NCBI RefSeq assembly: GCF_028858725.1
Contig: NC_084769.1
Span: forward strand, 11,285,501 to 11,349,500
Length of the DNA: 64,000 nucleotides
Reading direction: 5' to 3'
Source: Colius striatus
Taxonomy: Eukaryota > Chordata > Aves > Coliiformes > Coliidae
The notes beneath the pieces were generated by a model. It did no database searches and was not told the origin of the DNA. It saw only the letters and a program-made list of their open reading frames with translations. Shown in pieces: positions 44,836 through 57,260 of the stretch (its first letter is position 1; the number at the start of each line of letters is the position of its first letter). Made by a program: the position numbers and the translations under genes.

Positions 44836-47800
44836 CTGTGAGTTGAGTTCATGGTTTCCTTGGCTGAGCTCCCCACCAACTGACCAAACCAGGGCTTGCT
44901 CCTGCAAGCACGAGTGGTGCTGCCTGGGTGATTTATTAATGGAGCCTTATTGGGCAAAGTATGGCTATAAAAATAGGAGCTGGAGCCGCAGTGACTGTGG
45001 CAGAAGTTCACTTGATTTAGTAGCCTGGTGTTGACCCAGGGTGGGGAGCACCACAGGGAGCTCCTGTTCCCTGACGGTGCTGGTAAACAAGCAGGAAGGT
45101 GGTGGAGCCCGAGGGAAATGGGAGATTAGGCTGATGAAACTAAACTAAACAGCCATTCCTTGGGGTGTGCATGTAGGCATCTGGCCTGGGTGCCTGCATG
45201 AGGGCAGCTGGAGCAGGCAGCAGCTCAACCAGACCTCTGACTTTTTACCAGAGGCCTGTTGCTGTGGGGCCTGGCTGGAGAAACAGAGGAGGGCTGAGCC
45301 TTTTACTGGACAGGGATATGGATAAAACACAGTAGTGGTGTTTCACAAGATACATTTTGCCTTGGTTTTTGTTGGGTTTTTTTCCCCCTCAAACTCTTCC
45401 CTCAGCCTCATCTGTTTCCCCTGGAGCTGCTGGCTGACTGATGCAGCTTTAAATCCCCTCAGACTGCAGCAAGGCCCAGGCATGGGCAGGAGAAAGGCTG
45501 GAGCAATTGCCACTGCCTGCCTTGTTCATTTGCCTCTTTTTTTCCTTGTCTCTTTGCCCTGAGCAGATCATGCAATAGCTGAAGGAAGCTTGCCAGGGAA
45601 TAGCAGAAAACAAATGGTGGTCATTGTTTTGACTTGCTCTTTTTGCTGGCAAAGGGCCACAAGCCCATCCTTCCGGATTTGAGGGGTTTTTTAAAGTTTG
45701 TTTCTGCCTCTATAAACAGAAGCTCTTACTTGTTCAATATAAACAGCTCTCCTCTGAGCACTTTATGGTTTCTCCCCCCTCTCCTCCTACCAGCAGCACG
45801 GAAGAAGTGCAGCAGACCACACTAAAAATAGCTTGAAATGGGGATTATTTGGAGTGTAGCAAGTGGCATGTTGGCAGCATCAGCGCTGAGCAGGTGGGGT
45901 AAAAAAAAACCCCAGAGTTACAAATGAATCAAATGTGTACCCTGTTTTCTACTAAATCTGCCTTATCAGGGGAGGAGGGCACATATACATGCTGAAAACA
46001 AGTGCAAGGGCAGGCTCTGCTCAGATGCTGGTACTGCCTTTGGTGTAACTAACTCACACATTCAGGGCAGCTCTGCAGGGCTCCACATTTCTGACACAAC
46101 ATTGAAGTACAAGCTAAGGTTTGCAGGCCATATTGTAGGTGGAATACCTGGGACTAACCTTGCCACCTGAGAAGGAGCATCCATGGGGCAAATTCTGTTC
46201 TCACTGTCATTCCACAAGCTGGAAAGAGAGATTTCATAACTGTCAAAAGAAAAAAAATAGAACAGTCAAAAAATAATCACCACAAGTAGAGCAAGTTTTA
46301 GCTTGGTTCAGGCTGATGCCACCAAACTGGGAGGACTGGCTGATTCACCAGAGGCTGTGCTGCCTTTCCGTGCCTTTCTCTGCCCTGGCGAGGCCTCACC
46401 TGGAGTCCTGTGTCCAGTTCTGGGCTCCTCAGCTCAAGAGGAACAGGGAAGTGCTGGAGAGAGTCCAGCACAGGGCCACCAGGATGATCAGGGGACTGGA
46501 ACACCTTTCATATGAGGAAAGGCTGTGGGAACTGGGGCTGTTTAGTCTGGAGAAGAGGAGACTGAGGGGAGATCTTATTAACATTTACAAATATCTAAAT
46601 GGTGGGTGTCAGGAGGTTGGGGCAGCGCTTTTGATGGTATCTAGCAACAGGACAAGGGGTAATGGGATGAAGCTGGAACACAAAAAGTTCAATTTAAACA
46701 TAAGGAAAAACTATTTTACAGTTGAGGTGAGGGAGCCCTGGCACGGGCTGCCCAGGGAGGGTGTGGAGTCTCCTTCTCTGTAGGTCATCCAGACCCATCT
46801 GGATGTGTTTCTGTGTGACCTGATCTAGGTGAACCTGCTTCTGCAGGGGGGATGGACTGGATGATCTCTAAAGGTCCCTTCCAACCCCTACCATTCTGTG
46901 ATTCTATGGTTCTATGTGTCTGTGTCACATGAGCCCGTTTGCCTCAGGCATGGAAAAAAGGAGAGCAGGAAGGAAAGTGAAGGGAAAAGAAGGGCAGGAA
47001 CATTTTAAACCAGCTTTGTCACCCAAAGCAGCAGACACTGTGTGAATACAGCTCTGTTGCAGTTAATTTGCAAAGGACTAAGCTGTTGAAAAGCAAAACC
47101 AACTCCTTCGCTTTCTTCCTTTGCACTCCAAAAGGAAAGGCATGGGCAGGCAGTGCCCCTCTGCCACCCCTTTGCTTGCAGATTACCTCCAGGCTTTAGC
47201 ATTTCCCAGCACACTGGGTTAGTGCCAACAGCCTGGATAATCAATGCAGCCACAGGCAGCTGAAGTTTGACTCATTGCTAAGCGGCTGTTTGGGTAGGGA
47301 GAGTGCAGAGAAGGAAAGCAAGGACCTGAGGAGAGGACTGCAAGTGCCCTGCCAGGGAGTAACATGGGAGTGCAGAGGTGAGGGAAAGATACCACAAGCA
47401 CCCAAGAAAGTGTAGCAAGAAAAAGAAGAAGGAAATAAGACTGGTTGCTGTCAGCAAAGAGCATCCTGCTGCCCACAGTGCTGGACCAGGCAGCACAGAA
47501 CACCTCCACGGGTGCCTGTGCTGCGGGGGACAGCAGCTGCCATGCCTGGGTGCAGGAAGGCTTCAGCCTCTAGCTCACTTCTACTGTCAGCAGGTACCAC
47601 AGAAACTTGGTATAAATAAATAATGATTTATTGTTTCTAATTTTTATAGGCTCTTCCTCCTCCCCACCAAATTTAGCTTCTCCACAAAGTTGTGTCCAAA
47701 AAAACCAGAGGAGGAAGTGATGCTAAGAGCAAGAAGGCTCTGCTTTACTGTGTAAGCAGATCTGCCATCACCCTTGCAAGGTTAGTGCCGAGCACAGTCA

Positions 47801-48580
47801 TGGGAATGGTGTATTTTAGTCAGCAGCAGTTTATTTGTGTCTGTAAACACAGGCAGCCTGACCACAGCCAGCATTCCTGAATGAGAACTACAGCAGAAGG
47901 CATCAGTGGGTCACATGTGATGGAAAAACGTCAGCGCTTGTCTGGCCAAGCTGGAATCCGGATGTCATTGCAACATCAGCTCCTCTGCTTTCCCCAGCCA
48001 CAGCTGGCGGGTGCAGGGCCATGGGGGCTGGGGCTGGGACTCACCACTCCCTGTTCCCTCTGCTGCTGGTGTTTCTGAGGGACAGCACCACATCACAAGC
48101 TGGGAAAAGTCAATGCAGCAGTAAGCCTTTGCTGTAACACAAACCTGAGGGAGGCATGCCGTCTTTGCATCCTCTTCATGCTGGAGTGGGAAGGTGCTCA
48201 ATAGCTGAAGGCAAAGCAAGGTGAATGCCCCACACTCTTGAACGTGCTTGACCTTGCATTTCTCCTCATGGAAGGTTCAGGAGCTAATGTATTGAGGAGA
48301 GGGTCACTAAGATGCCTGGCAGGAAACACCAAGGTGAAATAACTGACTACATCAGCAGCATCTCCTGACCCTTCTGTCCCAGAACCTCTGTGTCCTAACA
48401 CATATTGAACTGGAATTGACTGTTATTGCTCCCATCTCCACTGCCACCTTGCAAAAAAAGTCAAAACACCACCATGCAACAGAGACACAGGGGCTTATTT
48501 CATCCTATCCCTTTCTCCACGCTCACTAGCTAGTGCTAGTGCCCACTGGACACTGCCCAACAGAAACTTCTCCATCTGTC
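44836..48580. other. Intergenic sequence between ITGB5 and the ERV remnant
   Basis: Contains one CR1 (46308-46916) and an AATAAA near 47613. No gene recognised. Confidence 0.7.
46308..46916 (+). mobile_element. CR1 LINE with internal deletion
   Basis: Starts with the same segment as the copy at 42912 (CCAAACTGGGAGGA...GAGGCTGTGCTGCC) and then jumps at about 46370 to TCTCTGCCCTGGCGAGGCC, skipping about 280 bases present there. Normal CR1 tail. Confidence 0.9.
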
Positions 48581-49773
48581 TGTCACAACCCAGAAGGGTT
48601 ACCCAGCCTGCAGGGGGGCAAAAGTCACAACTGTGGGTTCACAAGGCTCTCTCATGCACAAGGAGATGGAGACTTTACTTCCTAAATTACTTTATCATGT
48701 TATACTGCAGGTCACCACTTATCAAGGCAAGCAGACTTATCATTAGCAAAACAAGTGTATCTACACTACAAATTACTACCACCAAGCAAATACATATTCC
48801 AACAGAGGCAGAAATCAATATTAGCAGCAATGAATATTACTAGCAAGTATATATTTCAATTTCACAAGTTCCTGCAGAATTACTGGTGAAGCAGCAAATC
48901 TGCTTATTGGTAACAGTCATTTAGCATAAGATTAACATTATTCTATGATTCCATGCATGCCTACATATATCTTTCTATATGTGTTTATGTATTTATACAC
49001 ACACATATGTAAGGAAATGTTATCAGTACCAAGTACTCACCAAACCCATCCCAGAAGTGGAGCCAATCGACAACAGACAAAGTCTCACTTGGACAATGAT
49101 CCACGTCACAGAGCCTGGACTCAGCCTGGGTCCTTTGAGTCAGTCAGCCCATTTCCCTGGAGTCAGCTCGAGTCCCTGGAGACAGCCCAGGTCCCTGGCA
49201 AGCATCTGCTCTGCTGAGGACATACGAAATGGAATGAAGACTCATGCACAGGCAGTTCTCAGAGAATGAGGGTCCATTTTGGGTAAAAAGTGTGTCCCTT
49301 TTATATCACAGAGCCATAAAGGGGCATTGGACACCCCCACTTGGAGCAGCCCATGGATGTTGATAACTTGTTGTTTTTTTCACCTGGCACAGTCAGTAGC
49401 TGACGATGTTTTCTCTTGCCTCAGACTGACTTTTGTATGTCGACTGTTTTTCTCTTCTGTTACTGACTCTTCCTTTCTCAGAATGTTTTCCTCCTTTTTC
49501 ATCCTTTTTTTTCACCTTCCCAGGTGGTAAGTTGCTGTCACAGTTCCTTGGTTTTCCACTTATCAATGGTATCTCTGGATGTCTCTGTTTTCTCGGTATC
49601 CAGATGCACTTCAAAGATGCCAACTGCACTCCTCAAGGATGCTTCTGGTCCCCAGGCTGGCAGGCATCTACCCTGGCAGTATTTGAACAGAGGTCTTCTT
49701 CTGTTCACTATTTTCCCCCTTCACAACCAGATTACGTTTTGGGCTGTTCCCATCACTCCACCCTTGGCCCACA
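48581..49773 (-). repeat. LTR-like direct repeat, left copy (3' LTR of the element)
   Basis: Shares CAAACCCATCCCAGAAGTGGA, CTCTGCTGAGGACAT, CTTCCCAGGTGGTAA, CACTTATCAATG and CTCAAGGATGCTTCTGGT with the right copy, in the same order. On the - strand TATAAAA is at 49305-49299 and an AGTAAA poly(A) variant at 48679-48674. Contains a local tandem expansion at 49110-49200. The outer end reads TGTCACAACCC. Confidence 0.65.
49110..49200. repeat. Short tandem expansion inside the left LTR
   Basis: Degenerate units of about 22 bases built on GTCCCTGGAGnCAGC, about four copies. The right LTR has only one to two. Confidence 0.6.
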
Positions 49774-49831
49774 GCCACTGGTGGGTCATTAGGAGAGACT
49801 CCACGCTGCCTGGTGCTTTTCTCCTGCCTCG

Positions 49832-50190
49832 TCATGCAAGGCAGAGGACACTCATGTCCACATCAGGCTCAGTGTTGTTGCAGCTTCTGGGAGGCTTTGT
49901 TGGTTGAGGCATGAGCAGAACTGCTTTGGATAGAAGTGATAGTGCTTTGATGTAAGATAAACTACAGACAAGCATGAATCCTCCAGCCAGGACAAGAGCT
50001 AATGTCATAGAGAAGCACCATGGCCACGCTCCAAGCTCTGGCAGCTGAGACAATGGCCATGGCCAACAAGGGCTATTTGGTGGGCATGTTGCTGAGTAAC
50101 ATTCACTTCATATTCAATTGGTTTGGCTTTGTTAGTGTAGAAGCAATGGGTAGTATTCACTAACACACAAACACCTCCTAGCAAGCCTAG
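49832..50190 (-). pseudogene. Relic of a retroviral envelope TM subunit
   Basis: On the - strand near 50185-50150 a short stretch reads GGVC followed six residues later by HC, like the CX6CC disulfide motif of gamma-type retroviral TM proteins with its second Cys replaced by His. About 120 bases on, in another frame, lies a hydrophobic helix of about 19 residues (50010-49950) followed by a short tail, as expected for the membrane anchor. Stop codons and at least one frameshift separate the parts, so it cannot encode a working protein. Its position just before the 3' LTR fits env. Confidence 0.5.
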
Positions 50191-52249
50191 AAGTTAATCC
50201 AAGGGCCAGGGACTGTGGGTAGCTGTGGCAGGTGCACCCGCTCTGAGTGAGCAGTACCTTGGCTTAGGCATCACAACAAGCAGACATGACTGAAATCAGC
50301 CCTGCTGTGCAAACTGTGAGAACCATGCTAGGCCACATCTTCTCAGGGACTAAGCAGTCTAGGCCCTGTCTTAGCAGGAGCTAACAGTACCAGTCTGAGC
50401 TGGGACTAGACAAAACTGAAGCTGCTACAGCTGTACATACACCCAGGGGGATGGAGTATGAGTTAACTGCTTTATGCTCTAGATATTTGCAGCCCCCTGA
50501 GCCCATTGAGCTCTCCTGCATGACAGCAGGCTGCACAGAGCTGTCTCCCCTTGGACAGGGACACCTCTCAGAATTACTCCTGGAGGCTGAGAGACCATTT
50601 ACCCAGCATCTGATGTCTACAAAAAGCTAAGCAACATTTTACATTAGGCATAATGGTATATTGTATGTTGGTGACATTTATATACCCAGGTGTAGCTTAA
50701 TATTAGAAGTAGTAGAAGAGTGTTTGCTGCCTAAATTATCATCAAATCACCATCTCAGTTATCATTTAAATAACTGTCAGATCATTGTTAAATCCCTCTA
50801 ATAAACATTCAATTATCTCTTAATCATAACTGGATTGCCATTTGATTTGTTTCATTCATTACCATTTGATCATCATGAATCATTTAAAGAAACCCTTTCA
50901 GTTAACCTCACAATAAGCAAATTAACCTCCACCTGTAGGTTCTTCAGAGCATCCATAGCAGCATTTTGGGTAATTTCAAGTGTAGTGGAAATGTTAACAA
51001 CAGCTCATTCTAACTCAGTGACAGTCAAGTTTGGAAACAGTGTGTGTACAAACTTAGGAGGTCTGTTACTGCAGGTTTAGACACTCTGCCTGATTGCCTA
51101 CAGAGTAATGGTTGTGTTGGGAGTTAAATGTCACATTTTGAGACACAAATGCCTCAGGAGCAAGATGAACTAGAGAAACAATTCCATTGTGCTAAGCACA
51201 TAAACTGGAGTGTCCAAAACGGGTCTCAGGAGCATGATTTGTGTAGCCAGATATGTTGCTTGGGCCACATGTGTCCCAGTTACCACTAGTACTAAGCCAA
51301 CCATCACTCTGTAGACTCTGCAGGCATTACCCTGCATGTAGAATTAGGACCTGTGAGATTATAGTAGCTTTGAACAGTTGTGTTATTAACACTCCATGTA
51401 AGATGCCTTTGTCATTGCTGATTCATTATTTCAGGACCCTGACCCCTTACCTGTTATGTACTATTGTTTTGGGGGTGCTTCCCAGTGCTTGATACCCCCT
51501 CATAAGAGCTTTCCAGTTTTGCAGCCTTTGGACCATTATGGTGTTCTGCTCCCAGGTTTTTGTATTGCCCCTTAAGGATGTCCTAAACAGTCAATCTCAA
51601 CATCCAGCCAGAAAATCCATCAGGAATAGTCCAGGGAGGGAGAAGGAGACATCTCCATGGCCCTGGCATTTTTCTAACTATGCATTATTGAAGATAACAT
51701 GGAGAAGGTATTTGCTCTGGCCCCTGCAGTGGGGTTTAGGAGCAGTATTCCTCCTCCCAGGCATATTTGTCTGGCCTCAGCCTGATTAAGGATGAGGTTT
51801 CCAGTCCCTAGGCAGTAGCACTGTGCCACCCATCCCACCCAGTCCTTGTGAGGCTTTTTGGTGTACTGCAAGAACAGCTGCCTTGGCTGCTCTGTGTGCA
51901 AATTCCCAGAGGTCACTGTGACCCCAGGCAGGAGCCAGGAGGGTCGTGCTGGGGAGGTTTCAATTCCAGGGGCTGTGTTATCTCAACAGTGCTCAGGTAA
52001 CAAAGTGGGAGTGGAAGACCTACTGCCAGAATGAAAACCCTCCTCCTCCTCCTTACCCATTTGCACTATGTGTTTCTTTTCAATGATCTCACTCTTTGGG
52101 ACCAGGCTTGTAGGCTCTTGCTCTGGCTGTCATACAGCCAGGGGTCTGAGGTTCCTTGTTGATTGTCTCAGGAATTGGCTCGTAACAGAACTACAGGATT
52201 CAAAGGCAAGTGCTTTTCTACTTCCTTTTCCCAAGCATCCATGACCTGA
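49833..52249 (-). other. Internal part of the ERV remnant, mostly unassigned
   Basis: About 2.4 kb. Apart from the envelope relic at its left end I recognise nothing. A - strand frame of 80 codons (51916-51674) has no family I can name. AT-rich around 50640-50900. Confidence 0.5.
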
Positions 52250-53219
52250 GTATCACAGAATCCCAGAAGAGTTACCTGGCCATTTGCAGGGCTCTGTCAT
52301 GCACAAGGACACAGAGGATTTATTACCTATGCTACTAGTACCAAGACAAGCATAGCTATAATTAGCAACCCATGCCTAGCCATACTACAAGTTACTACAA
52401 ATTACTACCAGAAAGCAAACATTCATTACCACAGCAGCAGCAAGCAACATCAGCAGCAAGCCTCTGTTTCTGTTAACTAGTGCAGAATCACCACTTGCAA
52501 AGCAGCAAACAGACTCAGCAGTTATTACTTACAGGCCTTTATATGGAGATGTAGCAAGTGCTCATCAAACCCATCCCAGAAGTGGAGGCAGTTGATGATG
52601 GATGGATGGTGATCCACAGCACAGAGCCTGGAGGGAGTCAGCCTGGGTCCCTGGTGAGGATCTGCTCTGCTGAGGACATCTCATGGGGAAACAAGGTTTG
52701 TGGGCAGAAAAGAGGCTCTGCCTCTAGTAAAAAGTCTTTTTTATAGCACAGAGACAGAAAGGGGCGTAGGACACCACCACCCAGAGCAGCCAATGGATGC
52801 TGCTAAATGCTGTTTTTCACCTGGCACAGCCAATAGCTGGTGATGTTTTCTGTTCTCTCAGAGCAGTTTCTCTTTTATCAGAGTACTCATCTGTTCTGTG
52901 AGTTAGAACAGCCAATGGCAGTTACCAACACTTCCTTTCTCAGGATGTTTTCCTCCTTTTCCAGACATTTGTTTCACCTTCCCAGGTGGTAAACTGCTAT
53001 CACAGTTCCCTCTTTTTCCACTTATCAATGCTATCTCTGGATATTTTCTCAGTATCCAGATACACTTCAAAGGTATCAGCTGCACTCCTCAAGGATGCTT
53101 CTGGTTCCCAGGCTGGCAGGCATTTTCCCTGTCAATATCTGAGCAGAGGTCTTCTTCTGTTCAGTATTTCCCCCCTATAACCAGGTCACCTTTATGGCTG
53201 CTCCCATCATCAGCCCACG
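52250..53219 (-). repeat. LTR-like direct repeat, right copy (5' LTR of the element)
   Basis: Partner of the left copy. On the - strand TATAAAA lies at 52745-52739 and AATAAA at 52324-52319. Three CCAAT pentamers on the + strand (near 52790, 52830 and 52910) sit 50-170 bases upstream of that TATA in the LTR's own direction; the left copy has lost them. Confidence 0.65.
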
Positions 53220-56200
53220 ATGGGACCTCTCAGCAAAGCAGCAACGATCAGTGTCAGGGAACGCTGCAGAGTTCCTCCATCTGGACAGTCCTGTTTGTGA
53301 AAGCATCTTTTATATGGCTATTAGTTGTTCAGAAGCAGATCAAAAGTGACTATACTAGCTTAGCCTCTCCTCCTGCAATGCCTATTTGGGCTAAATACAG
53401 CCTGTGGCATACCATCATGCTTCTGCTCAGGCCATGCAATAAGCAGGGACTGTGCAGTTACAGCCTTGCTCAGGCTTCCTCCTGTTCTCTGTGCTGGCCA
53501 GCCTCCACCTGCTACCCTGTGTTTTCACAGCCTGACTGTGCATAGCATCAGCTTGTGAGAAAAAGTTCAGGGGAGGACCTGCAAACAAAGCACCAAGCCT
53601 GAGGACAAAGTCAACCCAGGGTTGCTGCTCCCAGTCTGCAAACACCTACTAAAAGGGTTACAGGAAAACCTGAAGCTGGAGCAGGCACCAGGCTGAGTTT
53701 GAATATGCTGCAGTGTTACAACATGAAGCTGTACTTGTCAGTGTGGTACAGACTGACCAAGAACCCACAGAGTGATTACAAACCAAGAAAACATCCCGCC
53801 TGTCTGGCCCACAGTCCAGTTAAAGACCTTTCCAAAACAGACCTTTTCCCTGAGACAGTGACCTCTAAAACTCAAATCTGGAAACCAAGCCCCTGTGGGT
53901 GTTTCACATCCCTTTGGTCCTGTTCCCCAAGTACAATGTTTGTGTCTCTCGCTAGAAAAACCCAGAGCAGCAGCCTTTCCACACAAATCTCAAAGGAAGC
54001 GATTCCCTTCTTTTTCTGGGATCAAGGCTGAAATATATTTTCATAGGATCAGCCATGGAAACTGCAGTATCATTAAAATTACTGGTTAATAAAGGAATGT
54101 TGATACTGTGGCATACAAATCTCACTTCTAAGGACACAAATTTCAACCCAGCTGGTTTTGATTCGGTGCTGGGTTTATCAAGAGTTCGCAAGAATTTTAA
54201 GTCCAAGCCAAGCACTGTACTTAAGCAGTTACACTGATTAAAATGCCCAGCCTGGGTTTTCTTGACACAGCACTCATGCTAGACAAAGATACCCACAGTC
54301 TCAGAGAAACAGAGTGAACTGTGCTGGCAAATATGAAAAGCTATGGTATCAATTCCTTAAGGGCTCCAGCTTGTGCTGCTTGCACAGTCCCCTCTGCTGC
54401 TCAGAGCTAGAAGCAAGTCAGCCCTCTTTCTGCTGCAAGCACTGACAAGGCTTGAGCACAGCCTCATTTCACTATGAAAAGTGGGACATCTTTTCACTCT
54501 GCTATAAACCACACTCCAGAGTGGATTAAGGATCACAAATTATAAACGCCTGCGTGCCAGATAACAGCAGTCATGTGATGAGCCTGTAACTTAAATACAG
54601 CCTTATGCCTCTGCCCCAGACTCAAATCACATCAGAGAACGAGCTGCAAGACTTTCAGATTCATATATTATGATGCAAATGAGTTTTATAAATTGTGACC
54701 TAGTTCCCATGTTGGAAACAGTTGGGACCAACAGCAGGAATTATGCGATGAATGCGAGCAGTGGGGGCAGGCAAGGAAATGAACAGTTGTTCTCCATTTG
54801 AAATGGATTTTTAATCACTTCAGGTGCCTCAAAGAAAGCACACTGCACACTTGTTTACTATAATCATGCTGACAGAAGAATGCATGCAGGAGGTGACAGG
54901 GTTTTGTTTTACTAATTGAACCGTTTGCCACACGGGTGTCAGATGAAGCGCCAGAAGGCAGCTCTTTCTGGCTGCTTTAGAGGGCACAATGCAGGGCTGG
55001 GAAGTGAAGTTTTCCAACTGATGGCTTGTTTTGTAAAGAAGGGTGATGCATATTCCTGAAAAGTGACTGGATATGGGATCCCATCTCTCTCTTCAAATCC
55101 AGATGCCACTTTTTCCAGCTCTGCCCGGGGCCCACGGGGATGCAGCTGCACTGAGCGCAGCCACTCGCTCAACACCCAACACTGACCTCGCACAAATTGT
55201 GCTCATCCCTCTAACAGGCAGCCTACAACAACATGCAGTGCTGAAGACAGCTTTCTGGTAGACTCTAGTTTTAAATGAGGGCATCAGCAATGCTAAAACT
55301 TGCTGAAAAACAGCGATATTCTCACCCTAAGCATATCTAGAGTTGGTATCATTACTGAACCGTCAGAGCACTTAGGGCACTGACTCTCCTGAAACACAGA
55401 GTCCCAGCTCCCTCTGGTGGAAAAAGGAATTTCCAGCAACACAGCTGACATGAGAAAGTTTTGCTTTTGCTACAGGCCTCAAGGCCACGAGATAAAAGAT
55501 GAGACAGCAAACAAACCCCAATCCTCCCTTCACTTTCAAGGACTGGAACGTCTTAGAAGTTGATGTGAAACATCTCGACTCATGACTGTTGCAGGAGGGC
55601 TGCACAAGATACACCACACATCATGTTTCAGCTCTGAAAGGTGACCTCCCTCTTCCCTGGAGTCCTCCAAATGTATATTTTGATTCTGAGTATGAAAGCA
55701 AATAGTTGCCACGAGGAAGACAAAACACAGAGACACTAAGTTCTAATATTCTCTCTACAATAGCCAAGTCCTAAGCCTCACAGGCAACTCAGTCATGGAG
55801 GGGAGTGGAAGCACTCGTTCAGGGCATGTGGGGTGTGAAAGGGTAAAGTCATCACCCCCACATGCCAGACAGCAAGAAATCTTTCAGTTGTCTCAAACAA
55901 AAGAAGTCCTCAGATCCAAGTCTGCATCCCTTGGTTTTGGACACTCTGCATACCAACAGTCAACAAAAAAACCCCTCCTTTTGAACTCCAGCATAACTCC
56001 AATCTTCTATTTTGATAGTCTTAGTGAAGAGTCCAGTACTAATAGCAAAAAACTCATCTCACTGGATAATTGCTGCTCCTAGTCTACAGGTAAGCGTGCT
56101 ACCAAAAGAAACCCAGCTTTCTCTGTGTGCTTTGCATCAGCACAGGAACAGCAACAGGCTAGAACTGCATCACCACTCAACTTTCCCTTGCAATGAAAAC

Positions 56201-56595
56201 GCAACTCTATTTCCAGCACACATACACTAGCTCTATTTAAGGTTACCCCATCCTTTCTAATCAAAAGCATAAAGACAAGATTTCTCCTTATTCACTGGGA
56301 AGAGTGGAAAGTAACTCCTGGAAGTATTCCAGCTATTGTCACAAAAAGTCAATAAAGTACCTTTTAGATCCATTGGAGGAATCAACAGCTCCACTGCAAT
56401 TAAGGCACACAACAACCAGGTGGCTCTAACAAATTCTTGGTAGCTCCTGTAAACAGAATCATGAGCAATTCCTGCAGTCACAAACACACTAGAAAGACAT
56501 TTTTAATGCTACTGGGGTCCTGAAAAGAAAATGTCACACTGCCAGAGAAGGAAGACTTACAGACCAAATAAAAGGAAAACAGTGGTAAAAAAGTA
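53220..56595. other. Intergenic sequence between ERV remnant and UMPS
   Basis: 3.4 kb of unique-looking, AT-rich sequence. No repeat or gene recognised. Confidence 0.7.
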
Positions 56596-56601
56596 TTTAT
56601 T
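56596..56601 (-). terminator. Candidate UMPS poly(A) signal AATAAA
   Basis: AATAAA on the - strand, read as TTTATT on the + strand, about 480 bases past the stop. Confidence 0.5.
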
Positions 56602-57078
56602 AAACAACACACTATTCAGTTCCACAGTGTGTGATGAAGGCTCACCCTTGCTCCTGGGAAGCAGCAGAGCCAAGCAATCCTGTGAGAGCAAGGCAGCAGG
56701 TCAGGTCTGCAGGTGATGTGTAAGAACAGTAAAATACTGCTTCCACAGCCAGAAAGAATTTGAGAGTAGGGAAAAAGAAACAAAACCAACAACAGCCAAT
56801 AAAATACCCCCCGAGTGTTCTGGGCAACACTTTTCATCAGAGCAAAGTTGTTATGACTAAAAACTGGGCATGAAGTTTTGGTTTCAAATATTAAAACCCC
56901 CCAGTTGCATGTACAACTTGATTTATGTGTGTGAAACCACAAATAATAAAGTTAGTAGCAGATTCTTCGCCAAAAGGGCAGTTTTCTACTGGCTGAAGTG
57001 TCTCTGTATTTAAGTGGAAGGCTCACAATGACTGCAGCTCCATCAGGTTTGCTTATTGTCAGGGAAAGTGGCCTGCTT
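56596..57078 (-). other. UMPS: UMPS 3' UTR to first poly(A) signal
   Basis: About 480 bases of unique, AT-rich sequence after the UMPS stop, ending at an AATAAA on the - strand (56601-56596). No repeats were recognised in it. Confidence 0.55.
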
Positions 57079-57260
57079 TCAATCCTCTGCACAAACACCA
57101 AGTCTGCTCACGTAGCTCTCCCAAGCTGCCTTCCTGTACTTCTCTGCTTCTTGGAGACGGTCTGAAGCTGACAAGATGCCACGTCCTACAATAATGATAT
57201 CTGAACCTTTTTGGCCAACAACTTCCTTGGGGGTTAGGTACTTCTGTCCAAGGTTATCAC
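57079..57260 (-). CDS. UMPS: UMPS exon 6 with stop
   Basis: 182 bp, acceptor [25 protein letters not shown], then the phosphate-gripping IIIVGRGI, and a C-terminus ending LGVCAED before TGA at 57081-57079. Confidence 0.96.

Larger units (their letters stand above)
48581..53219 (-). mobile_element. Decayed endogenous retrovirus, minus orientation, with paired LTR-like repeats
   Basis: Two direct repeats of about 1-1.2 kb (48581-49773 and 52250-53219) flank 2.5 kb. Read on the - strand, each has a TATAAAA box, and a poly(A) signal or variant about 85 bases before its end. Between them, next to the left repeat, the - strand holds a relic of an envelope transmembrane subunit. The internal part is far too short for a full retrovirus and no gag or pol was recognised, so most of it is deleted. 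The repeats differ clearly, so the element is old. Target-site duplication, primer-binding site and polypurine tract were not found. A segmental duplication is the alternative. Confidence 0.6.

Noticed and set aside
49832-50053. Small membrane protein gene on the - strand
   Set aside because: The hydrophobic frame sits beside the 3' LTR in line with an envelope-like motif in another frame; better read as a broken env relic.
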